A model generated the notes under the pieces. It worked only from the letters and a program-made list of their open reading frames with translations. It had not been told where the DNA came from and made no database searches. Below, piece by piece: positions 20,688-27,412 of a stretch of 64,000 bases of DNA. Position numbers and translations under genes: made by a program. Source of the stretch: Hyphomicrobiales bacterium (GTDB lineage: Bacteria > Pseudomonadota > Alphaproteobacteria > Rhizobiales > Rhizobiaceae); NCBI GenBank assembly GCA_900466575.1, contig UBMP01000001.1, positions 140,571-204,570 of the forward strand. The letters are read 5' to 3'. The number at the start of each line of letters is the position of its first letter. Position 1 is the stretch's first letter.

Positions 20688-21194
20688 TTACTTCCCGATT
20701 GAATTGAGCACCTGGTAGACATCTGCAGGCTTCTTGCCGGCAGCCTCTGCCATCGTCTTCATCGGCGAGGCTGCATCCGCATTGGTAAACCCAGCGGCCT
20801 TCAGCTTCTCGACGAGAACATCCGGGCTCACACCCAGCACAGGGGCAACCGCAGCCGGCGTCGAGGCCACCATGGTCGCGGCGAGCGCGAATTGCGGCGG
20901 GCCGCTTCTTTCACCCTCTGCACCCGCAGGCACGATCCCGAAGGCCGCAACGGCGGCGACGCCGACAGCAAGGCTGATGGGCATTGCGGCGCGCTTAAAA
21001 TAGTTAACGAAAGGTCGCCAGTTTCGCCACATGTGAAGCGCGAAAGGTACAATCAGAAGCAGGCTGAGCCATTCATGCACACCATGCAACCAGTTGGGGC
21101 CGATATGGAAAAAAATGATCACGCCAGATATCAGCGAGATCACGAAAAGTGATGTCATTGCAGGGGTAGCGTAGCGGAATAAGGCGTCTTTCAT
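20688..21194 (-). CDS. DUF4405 / cytochrome b561-like membrane protein
   Basis: 168 residues with AAGGAG 7 nt upstream of the start. Three hydrophobic segments are visible: TPAMTSLFVISLISGVIIFF, VHEWLSLLLIVPFALHMW and MPISLAVGVAAVAAFGIVPA. His residues placed at FFHIGPNWLHGVHEW and LHMWRNW suit haem b ligation, as in DUF4405 proteins. A soluble C-terminal part (about 110-168) has a small helical repeat (VSPDVLVEKLKAAGFTNADA, then KKPADVYQVLNSIGK). It may take part in membrane electron transfer; no redox partner is adjacent. Confidence 0.7.
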   Translation of the reverse strand: MKDALFRYATPAMTSLFVISLISGVIIFFHIGPNWLHGVHEWLSLLLIVPFALHMWRNWRPFVNYFKRAAMPISLAVGVAAVAAFGIVPAGAEGERSGPPQFALAATMVASTPAAVAPVLGVSPDVLVEKLKAAGFTNADAASPMKTMAEAAGKKPADVYQVLNSIGK

Positions 21195-21567
21195 CTCCGG
21201 TCTCCTTGGAACATTTCTCTGTGTACGAAGACCGGCCTACACCCGAAACAAGCTACTGTAAAACAACATTAAAATAATTTTCCTCCTCACAACACGGCTT
21301 CACGTTTGCGCCACAAAACTTAACAATCGCGCCGCTGTCCCGCACCCGGCGGGCGATACTGTCATGCAAGTTTCACGCGTGCCTTGAATTGGTCATGATA
21401 TTTCTCGCCTCGCGTCACAATTTGACCCGTCTGAGGCCACGATGACCCGTTTTAAAATAAGACATCGATCAGGGACCGCCTGTTACTGAGGAAACAGCCC
21501 CCGGACGTCACGATCGATAGAGACTTGCAGACCAGTCCAACGGTCAGTGGGAAGATTGGGGAAGATC
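21195..21567. other. Intergenic gap between divergent membrane genes
   Basis: 373 bp of lower GC content. It must contain the promoters of the DUF4405 gene (minus) and of the gene at 21568 (plus). I found no well-spaced -35/-10 pair, no TTGA-N6-TCAA box and no convincing small gene. TTGACC at 21422 and a TAAAAT-rich stretch at 21451-21460 are too far apart to form one promoter. Confidence 0.4.
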
Positions 21568-22065
21568 ATGTTTCTGGAAGACGAACTGGAATATGTGCGG
21601 CTCAAGCGCAGCGACAACATCATGGGATGGCTCGCGATCATTTTCGTGGCCGCGCTCGTGTTCATGTTTGCGGGCATCATGAATTCCGCTTCCGCGACCG
21701 GTTCTTCCTCCGCCCCCGTTCATCGCACCGAGGCGGTCGCTGCCGTGCCGTTTCAAGTGAACTCCGGCGCGACGCTGGCAAGCCCGCTTGACGTCAAGCC
21801 GATCCTTGTGTCGTTCAATGATGCGCAGACCGCGCCGGTGGGCAAGGACGTCGCAGCGAACCATATCGGCGAAGTTCAGACGCTCGCTCTGACCTTGCCG
21901 GACGGCGACACACCTCATTCCACTGCCAAACTCGCAGATCACGATATCAAGACCGGCGCGCTCATCCTCTCCTTCGCCCTGATGGGCGGCAGCTTCGTCA
22001 TGCTGACCTTCGGCGGTCCTCGTGCGGGCCGAACCGAGGACGAGGATCCGAACGATGCCTTCTGA
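21568..22065 (+). CDS. Hypothetical two-helix membrane protein
   Basis: 165 residues from ATG 21568 (MFLEDELEYVRLKRSDNIMG). One helix lies near the N-terminus (MGWLAIIFVAALVFMFAGIM) and a second near the C-terminus (GALILSFALMGGSFVMLTFG). Between them is a polar stretch of about 90 residues, probably periplasmic. The C-terminal tail is acidic (RTEDEDPNDAF). I recognise no domain. Its last codons overlap the next gene by 11 bp, so the two are very likely translated together. Confidence 0.65.
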   Translation: MFLEDELEYVRLKRSDNIMGWLAIIFVAALVFMFAGIMNSASATGSSSAPVHRTEAVAAVPFQVNSGATLASPLDVKPILVSFNDAQTAPVGKDVAANHIGEVQTLALTLPDGDTPHSTAKLADHDIKTGALILSFALMGGSFVMLTFGGPRAGRTEDEDPNDAF

Positions 22066-22282
22066 GACGGACCCCGAGCGGCGCCAGCCGCTTGCCATCC
22101 GTCTGGCTATTGCCCTCATGGTCCTGGTGGCGCTCTCCGGCATCGCAATGATCGGAAACGGGCTCTACATGATGGCGCGGGCTGAATTCTCCAAGGTCTC
22201 GCAGAGCAGCAGCACAGAGCATCACCTCGCGCAGGTTCGCGACACGGACGGGGCTAGCCTCGAAAGCGTGACAGACAGCTGA
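22055..22282 (+). CDS. Small single-helix membrane protein
   Basis: 75 residues. It starts at ATG 22055 inside the end of the preceding gene. One membrane helix is visible (LAIRLAIALMVLVALSGIAMIGNGLYMM, abbreviated here as about residues 13-40), followed by a short polar tail. The translational overlap suggests it forms a complex with the protein encoded upstream. No family is recognised. An alternative start at 22022 would overlap more of the upstream gene and is less likely. Confidence 0.6.
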   Translation: MPSETDPERRQPLAIRLAIALMVLVALSGIAMIGNGLYMMARAEFSKVSQSSSTEHHLAQVRDTDGASLESVTDS

Positions 22283-22424
22283 GGCAGCTCTTGGCATCCG
22301 TTGGGGCGAACACCGGTTCTCCGTCGGCATGCTTTTCAGCGCCCTCCCCTTGAGCCATTGGTAAGCGGCTGCTAGAAGCCAGGCCCGTGCACGCTGTCGC
22401 ACACTTCCCCGCGCAAGGCCTTCC

Positions 22425-23318
22425 ATGACCCGTCTGCAAGCCAATCTTTGCCTTCTACTCGCCGGAGCGATCTGGGGCGGCGGCTTCGTGGTCCAGTCGA
22501 GCGCCATGAAATCGCTTGGGCCGCTGTGGTTCATCGGCCTGCGGTTTCTCGTTGCAACCGCCGCTGTTGCTCCGTTCGCCTGGCGCGAAGCGCGACACGC
22601 AACCACTCCGGCGACCGCGCGAAGCTACGCCGCCTTCACGGCTATCGGCCTGGCACTCTTTGCGGGCGCGGTGACGCAGCAGATCGGTCTGCTCACCACG
22701 ACCGTCACCAACTCCGGCTTTCTGACTGGCCTCTATGTCATCATGGTGCCGATCCTCACTGTCGTCATCCTGCGACGTTCGCCGCACTGGATCGTCTGGC
22801 CCGCAGCGATCCTGGCCCTCGTTGGCATCTTCCTTCTGAGCGGCGGGGCGCTGTCCGCCGTCTCCTATGGCGACGGCATGACGATTGTCTGCGCCTTCTT
22901 CTGGTCCGTTCAGGTTTTCCTGATCGGCATTTTCGCCAGCCAGAGCGGGCGACCGCTCCTGCTGTCGGCCTGGCAGTTTGCGGTCACCGGCCTGTGCGCA
23001 ACGGTTGCCGCGATCATTCTCGAGCCGATATCCTGGGAGGCGATCAGGAACGCCGGCTTCGAAATCGCCTATGCAGGCGTCTTCTCCTCTGGCCTGGCAT
23101 TCAGCCTCCAGGTGATCGGTCAGCGCTACACCACCGCCCCGCAGGCGGCGATATTCTTGTCCTCCGAAGCATTGTTTGCAGCAACCTTCGGCGCGCTTAT
23201 TCTCGGCGAGACCATCTCCCCGCTTGGCTATGTCGGCTGCGGCGTGATCTTTCTGGCCATGCTGCTCGTTGAAATCGTTCCCGAAATCCTCTCCCGCCGG
23301 GCACGGCAGGTCGCCTGA
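22425..23318 (+). CDS. DMT-superfamily (EamA) transporter
   Basis: 297 residues with ten hydrophobic helices in two EamA repeats. Typical features are GAIWGGGFVVQSSAMKSLGP in helix 1 and, in the second repeat, FLSSEALFAATFGALILGE, equivalent to the E-x-A-x-x-G-E core. It probably exports a small metabolite. It is a distant paralogue of the gene at 2610-3536. The preceding 140 bp hold no obvious operator. Confidence 0.85.
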   Translation: MTRLQANLCLLLAGAIWGGGFVVQSSAMKSLGPLWFIGLRFLVATAAVAPFAWREARHATTPATARSYAAFTAIGLALFAGAVTQQIGLLTTTVTNSGFLTGLYVIMVPILTVVILRRSPHWIVWPAAILALVGIFLLSGGALSAVSYGDGMTIVCAFFWSVQVFLIGIFASQSGRPLLLSAWQFAVTGLCATVAAIILEPISWEAIRNAGFEIAYAGVFSSGLAFSLQVIGQRYTTAPQAAIFLSSEALFAATFGALILGETISPLGYVGCGVIFLAMLLVEIVPEILSRRARQVA

Positions 23319-23627
23319 GCGCCCCACTTTGTACGAATTCGTTCCTGCTTGATTTTCAAGCACTTGCAAAAAGTGCCCAGTTGCAAGGCAATTAAACTTT
23401 TGAAATTCTCTAAAGTTGCCACAAGAAGTTTTCAAAAACGCGCAAAAGTTTCGCTTGCCAATTTTTCAGAACTACATCACTCTGCGCTCCGTTCACAGAA
23501 TTCTGTGGACATACGGGAAGACCTCATAATTTCTGCGCTCCGGAGACGCGACAAGTTCCGGGCGGTCAGTTTGGGGATCGGGCAAGGCAGGTTCGATCTC
23601 CATATGTACCGCGGTAACAAAACAGGA
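23319..23627. other. Long upstream region of cspA
   Basis: AT-rich at its start, with several TTTTGAAA-like tracts, then GC-rich toward cspA. No credible protein frame is present. It probably holds the cspA promoter and most of a long 5' leader, as is usual for cold-shock genes. I cannot place the promoter with confidence. Confidence 0.35.
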
Positions 23628-23716
23628 CCTTTCCTCCGCATGACCTTGACTGCCTGCCGATAGCCTCCTTTGCGAGGCGCAGCATGAGCCCGTAGCGGCA
23701 CGGGCGTGAGAAAAGG
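23628..23716 (+). promoter_or_regulatory. Structured cspA leader masking the ribosome-binding site
   Basis: CCTTTCCTC (23628-23636) can pair with GAGAAAAGG (23708-23716) at 8 of 9 positions. This would cover the AAGGA (23713-23717) that serves cspA. Between the two arms are two perfect small hairpins: GCCTC/GAGGC (23663-23678) and GCCCGT/ACGGGC (23688-23705). The layout suits a temperature-responsive leader. It was folded by eye only. Confidence 0.4.
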
Positions 23717-23727
23717 ACCTGGGACAC

Positions 23728-23943
23728 ATGGCCGAGACTGGCACTGTAAAATTCTTCAATACTGACAAGGGCTTCGGCTTCATCAAGCCCGACAAGGGCG
23801 GCGCGGACATCTTCGTCCACATCTCCGCCGTACAGGCATCCGGCCTCAACGGCCTGACCGAAAATCAGAAGGTCTCCTTCGACACCGAGCCGGATCGTCG
23901 CGGCAAGGGCCCGAAGGCTGTGAACCTTACGGTTACCGGCTGA
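23728..23943 (+). CDS. cspA: Cold-shock protein, CspA family
   Basis: 71 residues forming a single OB-fold cold-shock domain. RNP1 is KGFGFIKPD (about 15-23) and RNP2 is DIFVHISA (about 29-36). The start [14 protein letters not shown] is diagnostic. It binds single-stranded RNA and DNA as an RNA chaperone. An AAGGA lies 10 nt upstream of the ATG and is potentially masked by leader structure. The gene is monocistronic and followed by a hairpin at 23976-24021. Confidence 0.95.
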   Translation: MAETGTVKFFNTDKGFGFIKPDKGGADIFVHISAVQASGLNGLTENQKVSFDTEPDRRGKGPKAVNLTVTG

Positions 23944-23975
23944 GCCTGAGCGGCCTCACCCATTGAACTGACTTG

Positions 23976-24021
23976 AAACCGCGATTTGCGGGCGCTTTTT
24001 TCGCGCTCCGCATCGCGGTTT
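23976..24021 (+). terminator. Terminator of cspA
   Basis: AAACCGCGAT (23976-23985) pairs with ATCGCGGTTT (24012-24021), followed by TATATTT. A perfect 10-bp stem with an internal smaller hairpin. Confidence 0.65.
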
Positions 24022-24150
24022 TATATTTCGTGCGGGAACTTTGCCGCCTTCGGGGAATTTTAACCTTTGTTCAGACTGCGTTCAGCTTAGACGACCTAAT
24101 TTCGTCACAACGACGCGATCTGATCGCGCGCATGGACGAAAGGAAAGGCC

Positions 24151-24564
24151 ATGAACAAGGTTTCTAAATTTATCGCGATTTCCTGCGCCGCGACAGTCGC
24201 GGCATTGGCCGTCGGCAGCGGCGCTTCCGCACAGGAATGGCATCGCCGACATTATCATCATGGCGGCGGCGATGCGCTCGCTGCCGGCGTCGCCGGTCTC
24301 GCTGTGGGCGTGATCGCCGGTGCGGCACTTGCCAGCCCGCCCCCACCGCGTCGCTATTATTATGACGATGGCTACTATGCTCCCCGTCGCGTCTACTACC
24401 GTCCCGCCTACGTCTACGACGAGGCGCCGCCGGTTTACCGCCCGAGCCTGCAGCCGTGGTCGCGCAGTTGGTATAACTATTGCGCGAACCGCTATCGGTC
24501 TTTCGACCCGCGGAGCGGCACCTTCATCGGGTATGATGGCCGCCAGCATTTCTGCGCGGGCTGA
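24151..24564 (+). CDS. BA14K-family exported protein
   Basis: 137 residues. The signal peptide (KFIAISCAATVAALAVGSGA) is cleaved near SAQ-EW. A His-rich stretch follows (WHRRHYHHGGG), then a short hydrophobic segment (AAGVAGLAVGVIAGAALA), a Tyr/Pro/Arg-rich linker and the C-terminal BA14K domain (WYNYCANRYRSFDP, then GYDGRQHFC) with two Cys. BA14K was first described as an immunoreactive, lectin-like Brucella protein; in rhizobia it is a common small envelope protein. Its molecular role is unclear. Confidence 0.82.
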   Translation: MNKVSKFIAISCAATVAALAVGSGASAQEWHRRHYHHGGGDALAAGVAGLAVGVIAGAALASPPPPRRYYYDDGYYAPRRVYYRPAYVYDEAPPVYRPSLQPWSRSWYNYCANRYRSFDPRSGTFIGYDGRQHFCAG

Positions 24565-24586
24565 GGCTTCGATTGCATCGACTTCA

Positions 24587-24616
24587 AATGCCGGGTTCCA
24601 CGCCCGGCATTTTTTA
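24587..24616 (+). terminator. Terminator of the BA14K gene
   Basis: AATGCCGGG (24587-24595) pairs with CCCGGCAT (24603-24610) around a 7-nt loop, followed by TTTTT. It lies between the converging BA14K and MBL genes. Confidence 0.85.
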
Positions 24617-24629
24617 TGGCCACGAAGGC

Positions 24630-25277
24630 TCAAAGCCCGACAAGAAACGGGTTATTCCGCCGCTCGTCACCGATCCGACTGCCAGGACCATGGCCGCAGA
24701 TGAAACCGACATGGTCGCCCAGCGGAAATACCTTGGTCTTGATCGAGTTCAGCAGCGTCGCATGATCTCCACCCGGCAGATCCGTCCGACCGATTGAGCC
24801 GTGGAACAGCACGTCGCCCAGATGAGCGATCCCCTCCTCGCGATGGAAATAGATGACGTGTCCGGGCGCATGCCCCGGCGTATGATAGACCTCAAAGACA
24901 TGGCTGCCAAAACCGACCGTGTCTCCGTCATCCAGCCAGCGATCGGGCGTGCAATTGCGCATGGGCGTGTCGAGACCATACATCTTGGCCTGTGCCTCAA
25001 GCCCCTTCAGGAAGGTCTCGTCATTCTTGTGAGGTCCCAGGATATCGACGCCGAGCGCTTCCTTGAGCTCCATCGCGCCGCCTGCATGATCGAGATGTCC
25101 GTGCGTCAGCCAGATCGCCTTGACATCGATCGCGTTGGATTTCAGCACCTCCAGGATCGTCTCCACGTCACCGCCCGGATCGACGACAACGCCTTCCTTG
25201 GTCTCACTGTCGAAGAGAACCGTGCAGTTCTGCTGGAACGCCGTTACCGGGATGATCCCCGCCTGAAGCTTCGCCAT
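24630..25277 (-). CDS. MBL-fold metallo-hydrolase (glyoxalase II-like)
   Basis: 215 residues. The metallo-beta-lactamase fold has the metal motif THGHLDHAGG (about 58-67), further ligands in YHTPGHAPGHV (His) and HLGDVLFHGSIGRTDLPGG (Asp), and a C-terminal CGHGP (His). This is the short glyoxalase-II-like group (YcbL type), which hydrolyses glutathione thioesters or related thioesters. It is cytosolic, with no signal peptide. The exact substrate cannot be deduced. Confidence 0.88.
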   Translation of the reverse strand: MAKLQAGIIPVTAFQQNCTVLFDSETKEGVVVDPGGDVETILEVLKSNAIDVKAIWLTHGHLDHAGGAMELKEALGVDILGPHKNDETFLKGLEAQAKMYGLDTPMRNCTPDRWLDDGDTVGFGSHVFEVYHTPGHAPGHVIYFHREEGIAHLGDVLFHGSIGRTDLPGGDHATLLNSIKTKVFPLGDHVGFICGHGPGSRIGDERRNNPFLVGL

Positions 25278-25350
25278 GTCGCTACTCCGTTGTCACTCCC
25301 CGAGTGAGATAGAGCAACTTCGAGACGATGGAAACCGCGGGAGTGCGAAT

Positions 25351-25515
25351 TCACTGACCGGAAATGTCCGCCTGCGGCGGTGTCAGCGGAGAAACGGCGA
25401 AAGACGCGGTCGCAGCAAGAAGCGCGGCGACGCTCAGGACAACCGCGAAGAAAACAATGGCGACCGGCCGCATGCTACGCGGCGACTCGTCGTTCGAAAC
25501 ATGGATTGAAGACAT
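25351..25515 (-). CDS. 54-residue single-pass membrane protein, probable general-stress gene
   Basis: Translation from ATG 25515 gives MSSIHVSNDESPRSMRPVAI followed by VFFAVVLSVAALLAATASFA and a short polar C-terminus ending in Gln before TGA. GAGGGA lies 8 nt upstream of the start. The hydrophobic helix covers about residues 18-40. An exact GGAAC-N17-CGTT promoter lies 49-74 bp upstream. No family is recognised. The combination of a good ribosome site, a stress promoter and a membrane helix makes a real gene likely despite its size. Confidence 0.62.
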   Translation of the reverse strand: MSSIHVSNDESPRSMRPVAIVFFAVVLSVAALLAATASFAVSPLTPPQADISGQ

Positions 25516-25563
25516 GGATTTCGTCCCTCAAACGTTGCTTGCTGCTATCGGATTCGGTTTTAC

Positions 25564-25589
25564 AACGCCAGCCCGAAACGAACTGTTCC
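25564..25589 (-). promoter_or_regulatory. EcfG/RpoE2-type general stress promoter
   Basis: On the minus strand GGAAC (25589-25585), exactly 17 nt, then CGTT (25567-25564). This matches the alphaproteobacterial general-stress sigma consensus GGAAC-N16/17-CGTT. The predicted start near 25557 leaves a leader of about 40 nt to the 54-residue gene. Confidence 0.65.
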
Positions 25590-25650
25590 CTGCGAAACAG
25601 GCCCATTTTGCCTTTTGTCAAACCGCGCGCACATTTGCTGGGCCAATACC

Positions 25651-25691
25651 TTGATCTGGATCAATCTGCGTCATTAAGTCGTTGACATAAT
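25651..25691 (+). promoter_or_regulatory. FNR/FixK-type anaerobox with -10 element
   Basis: TTGATCTGGATCAA at 25651-25664 is a perfect palindromic anaerobox. CATAAT at 25686-25691 is a strong -10. The predicted start (25698-25699) puts the box centre at about -41.5, the standard position for activation by FNR/FixK/FnrN. The gene served is the small membrane protein at 25745. Confidence 0.75.
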
Positions 25692-25744
25692 CCGCAATTC
25701 GCATGAAGCTTTCAGAGAGATCATGAACTGACGGGAGGCATTTC

Positions 25745-26020
25745 ATGGACTACGCAAGCATCGCAATCCAGGTGATCGCAGGTATTATCGCGGGCAACGC
25801 TGTCTGCGCGGCCATGAAGCAACCGGCACTCAGTACATGGACGAGAACGGCGGTCGGCGCAATCGGCGGTCTTGTCGGCGGCATCGTCTTTCACATGACC
25901 GCCGGCGACGGCGCCATCTCCGGTGCCCTTGTCGACATCTACACGGGTGGTTTTGGCGGAGCGATCCTGACGCCCATCGTCGGTGCCTTGACGACCGGCA
26001 TGCTACGGCACCGCCACTGA
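25745..26020 (+). CDS. Small integral membrane protein under oxygen control
   Basis: 91 residues with GGGAGG 6 nt upstream of the ATG. Three hydrophobic stretches are visible: SIAIQVIAGIIAGNAVCAAM, TAVGAIGGLVGGIVFHM and YTGGFGGAILTPIVGALTTG. Glycine zippers resemble the GlsB/YeaQ/YmgE group of small membrane proteins, but this is not a firm match. The promoter has a centred anaerobox, so expression is predicted to rise under low oxygen. It does not appear to belong to an operon. Confidence 0.7.
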   Translation: MDYASIAIQVIAGIIAGNAVCAAMKQPALSTWTRTAVGAIGGLVGGIVFHMTAGDGAISGALVDIYTGGFGGAILTPIVGALTTGMLRHRH

Positions 26021-26192
26021 ACCTGCGCCGGCCCGATCCGACTCGATCGCCTTGCGAAGCGGCCGAACCGTGTCATCACGCGAAGGCAACCAGAACTCAT
26101 GTCTTGCTGTTAATCCGATGGACATTTACGGTCTATCGCGAAACACGGGCCGCAAGCGGCGGCCCTGACACAGGATGACACGAGGACTGCGC

Positions 26193-26699
26193 ATGCCCCA
26201 GGTTCAACGCACGCGGAGCGGCAAGACAAGCCGACCGGAGCCGATCATGGAGCCGATGACGGCCGCCGACGGCGTTGACTTCGAAATCATAGAACTCGTC
26301 TTCTTCGCCTACCGCGCCTTTACGTCGGATCCGGATGCCATTCTGGAGAAGGGCGACATGGGGCGCGCGCATCACCGCGTCATGCATTTCGTCAACCGCG
26401 AACCCGGCATGACGGTCGCAGCGCTCCTCGATACGCTGAAGATCACCAAACAATCGCTCGCCCGCGTGCTCAAGCAATTGATCGACAAGGGCTATATCTG
26501 CCAGATCGCGGGGCCTGAAGATCGCCGCCAGCGCTGCCTCTACCCGACTCGGGCAGGCCGCGAACTGGCGCTGGAACTGGCCGCGCCCCAGCATCGCCGC
26601 ATCGCGCATGCGCTGGAGAAGGCAACCCCGGAGGAACGCGCAGAGGTCGTGCGGTTCCTGACCCGCATGTGCGACGAACGCGAAGGAGGCAAGGAATGA
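26193..26699 (+). CDS. MarR-family regulator of a two-component operon
   Basis: 168 residues from ATG 26193, supported by GAGGA 6 nt upstream; an ATG at 26175 is in frame. The MarR winged helix contains HHRVMHFVNREPGMTVAALL, ITKQSLARVLKQLIDKGYI and the wing GPEDRRQRCLYPTRAGRELA. The stop overlaps the response-regulator start (ATGA at 26696). A MarR gene directly upstream of an OmpR-type regulator recalls petP-petR of Rhodobacter. That parallel is an inference from arrangement. Confidence 0.85.
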   Translation: MPQVQRTRSGKTSRPEPIMEPMTAADGVDFEIIELVFFAYRAFTSDPDAILEKGDMGRAHHRVMHFVNREPGMTVAALLDTLKITKQSLARVLKQLIDKGYICQIAGPEDRRQRCLYPTRAGRELALELAAPQHRRIAHALEKATPEERAEVVRFLTRMCDEREGGKE

Positions 26700-27406
26700 T
26701 CACAAGCGCGAAGATCGACCCGATTGCCGACGACGCCCCTCACCTGCTGATCGTTGATGACGACAAGCGCATTCGCGACCTGCTGCAGCGGTTTCTGCAG
26801 GAGAAGGGCTTCCGCGTCACCGCCGCCGCCGACAGCCAGGAAGCGCGCCGCAAGCTTGAGGGGCTGGACTTTGATCTCCTGATCGCCGACGTCATGATGC
26901 CGGGCGAAAACGGCATCGCGCTGACGAAATCGCTGCGAAAGGACCGCAAGTTCCCGATCATCGTGCTGACCGCACTCAGCGAGCCCGAATCCCGCATCGA
27001 GGGCCTTGAGGCCGGGGCGGACGACTATCTCGGCAAGCCTTTCGATCCGCGCGAGCTGGTCTTGCGTATCAACAACATCCTCCGCCGAAGCGCCGCTGAA
27101 CGCCCGCCGGCGATCGAGCAGATGATGTTCGGGCCGTTCACCTTCTCGATTACCAAGTCAGAGCTTCGCCGTGGAGGCGAATTCGTGCATCTGACCGATC
27201 GCGAGCAGGAGATCATGCGTATTTTCGCCATGCGGCCGGGCGATACCGTTCCCCGCCATGAACTCGCGGGCAGCGACGCCGAGACGGGCGAACGCACCAT
27301 CGATGTGCAGATCAACCGCCTGCGCCGCAAGATCGAGGACGATCCGTCCAACCCGGTCTGGCTGCAGACGGTGCGCGGCATAGGCTATCGCCTGAATACG
27401 GAATAA
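26696..27406 (+). CDS. OmpR-family response regulator (PetR-like)
   Basis: 236 residues. The receiver domain has the acidic pocket IVDDDKRIRD (D21-D23), the phospho-acceptor Asp65 in LLIADVMMPGENG, the Thr/Ser switch in IIVLTALSEPES and the Lys in YLGKPFDPREL. The C-terminal winged helix contains LTDREQEIMRIFAM and TIDVQINRLRRKIEDDP and ends GIGYRLNTE. It overlaps the MarR gene by 4 bp and is followed 6 bp later by its kinase. It is a DNA-binding transcription factor; its targets are unknown. Confidence 0.93.
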   Translation: MITSAKIDPIADDAPHLLIVDDDKRIRDLLQRFLQEKGFRVTAAADSQEARRKLEGLDFDLLIADVMMPGENGIALTKSLRKDRKFPIIVLTALSEPESRIEGLEAGADDYLGKPFDPRELVLRINNILRRSAAERPPAIEQMMFGPFTFSITKSELRRGGEFVHLTDREQEIMRIFAMRPGDTVPRHELAGSDAETGERTIDVQINRLRRKIEDDPSNPVWLQTVRGIGYRLNTE

Positions 27407-27412
27407 GGGTCC

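Noticed and set aside
25364..25685. Plus-strand frames of 96 and 101 codons between the MBL gene and the anaerobox
   Set aside because: They are antisense to the 54-residue gene and its promoter, have no ribosome site, and look compositionally like noise.
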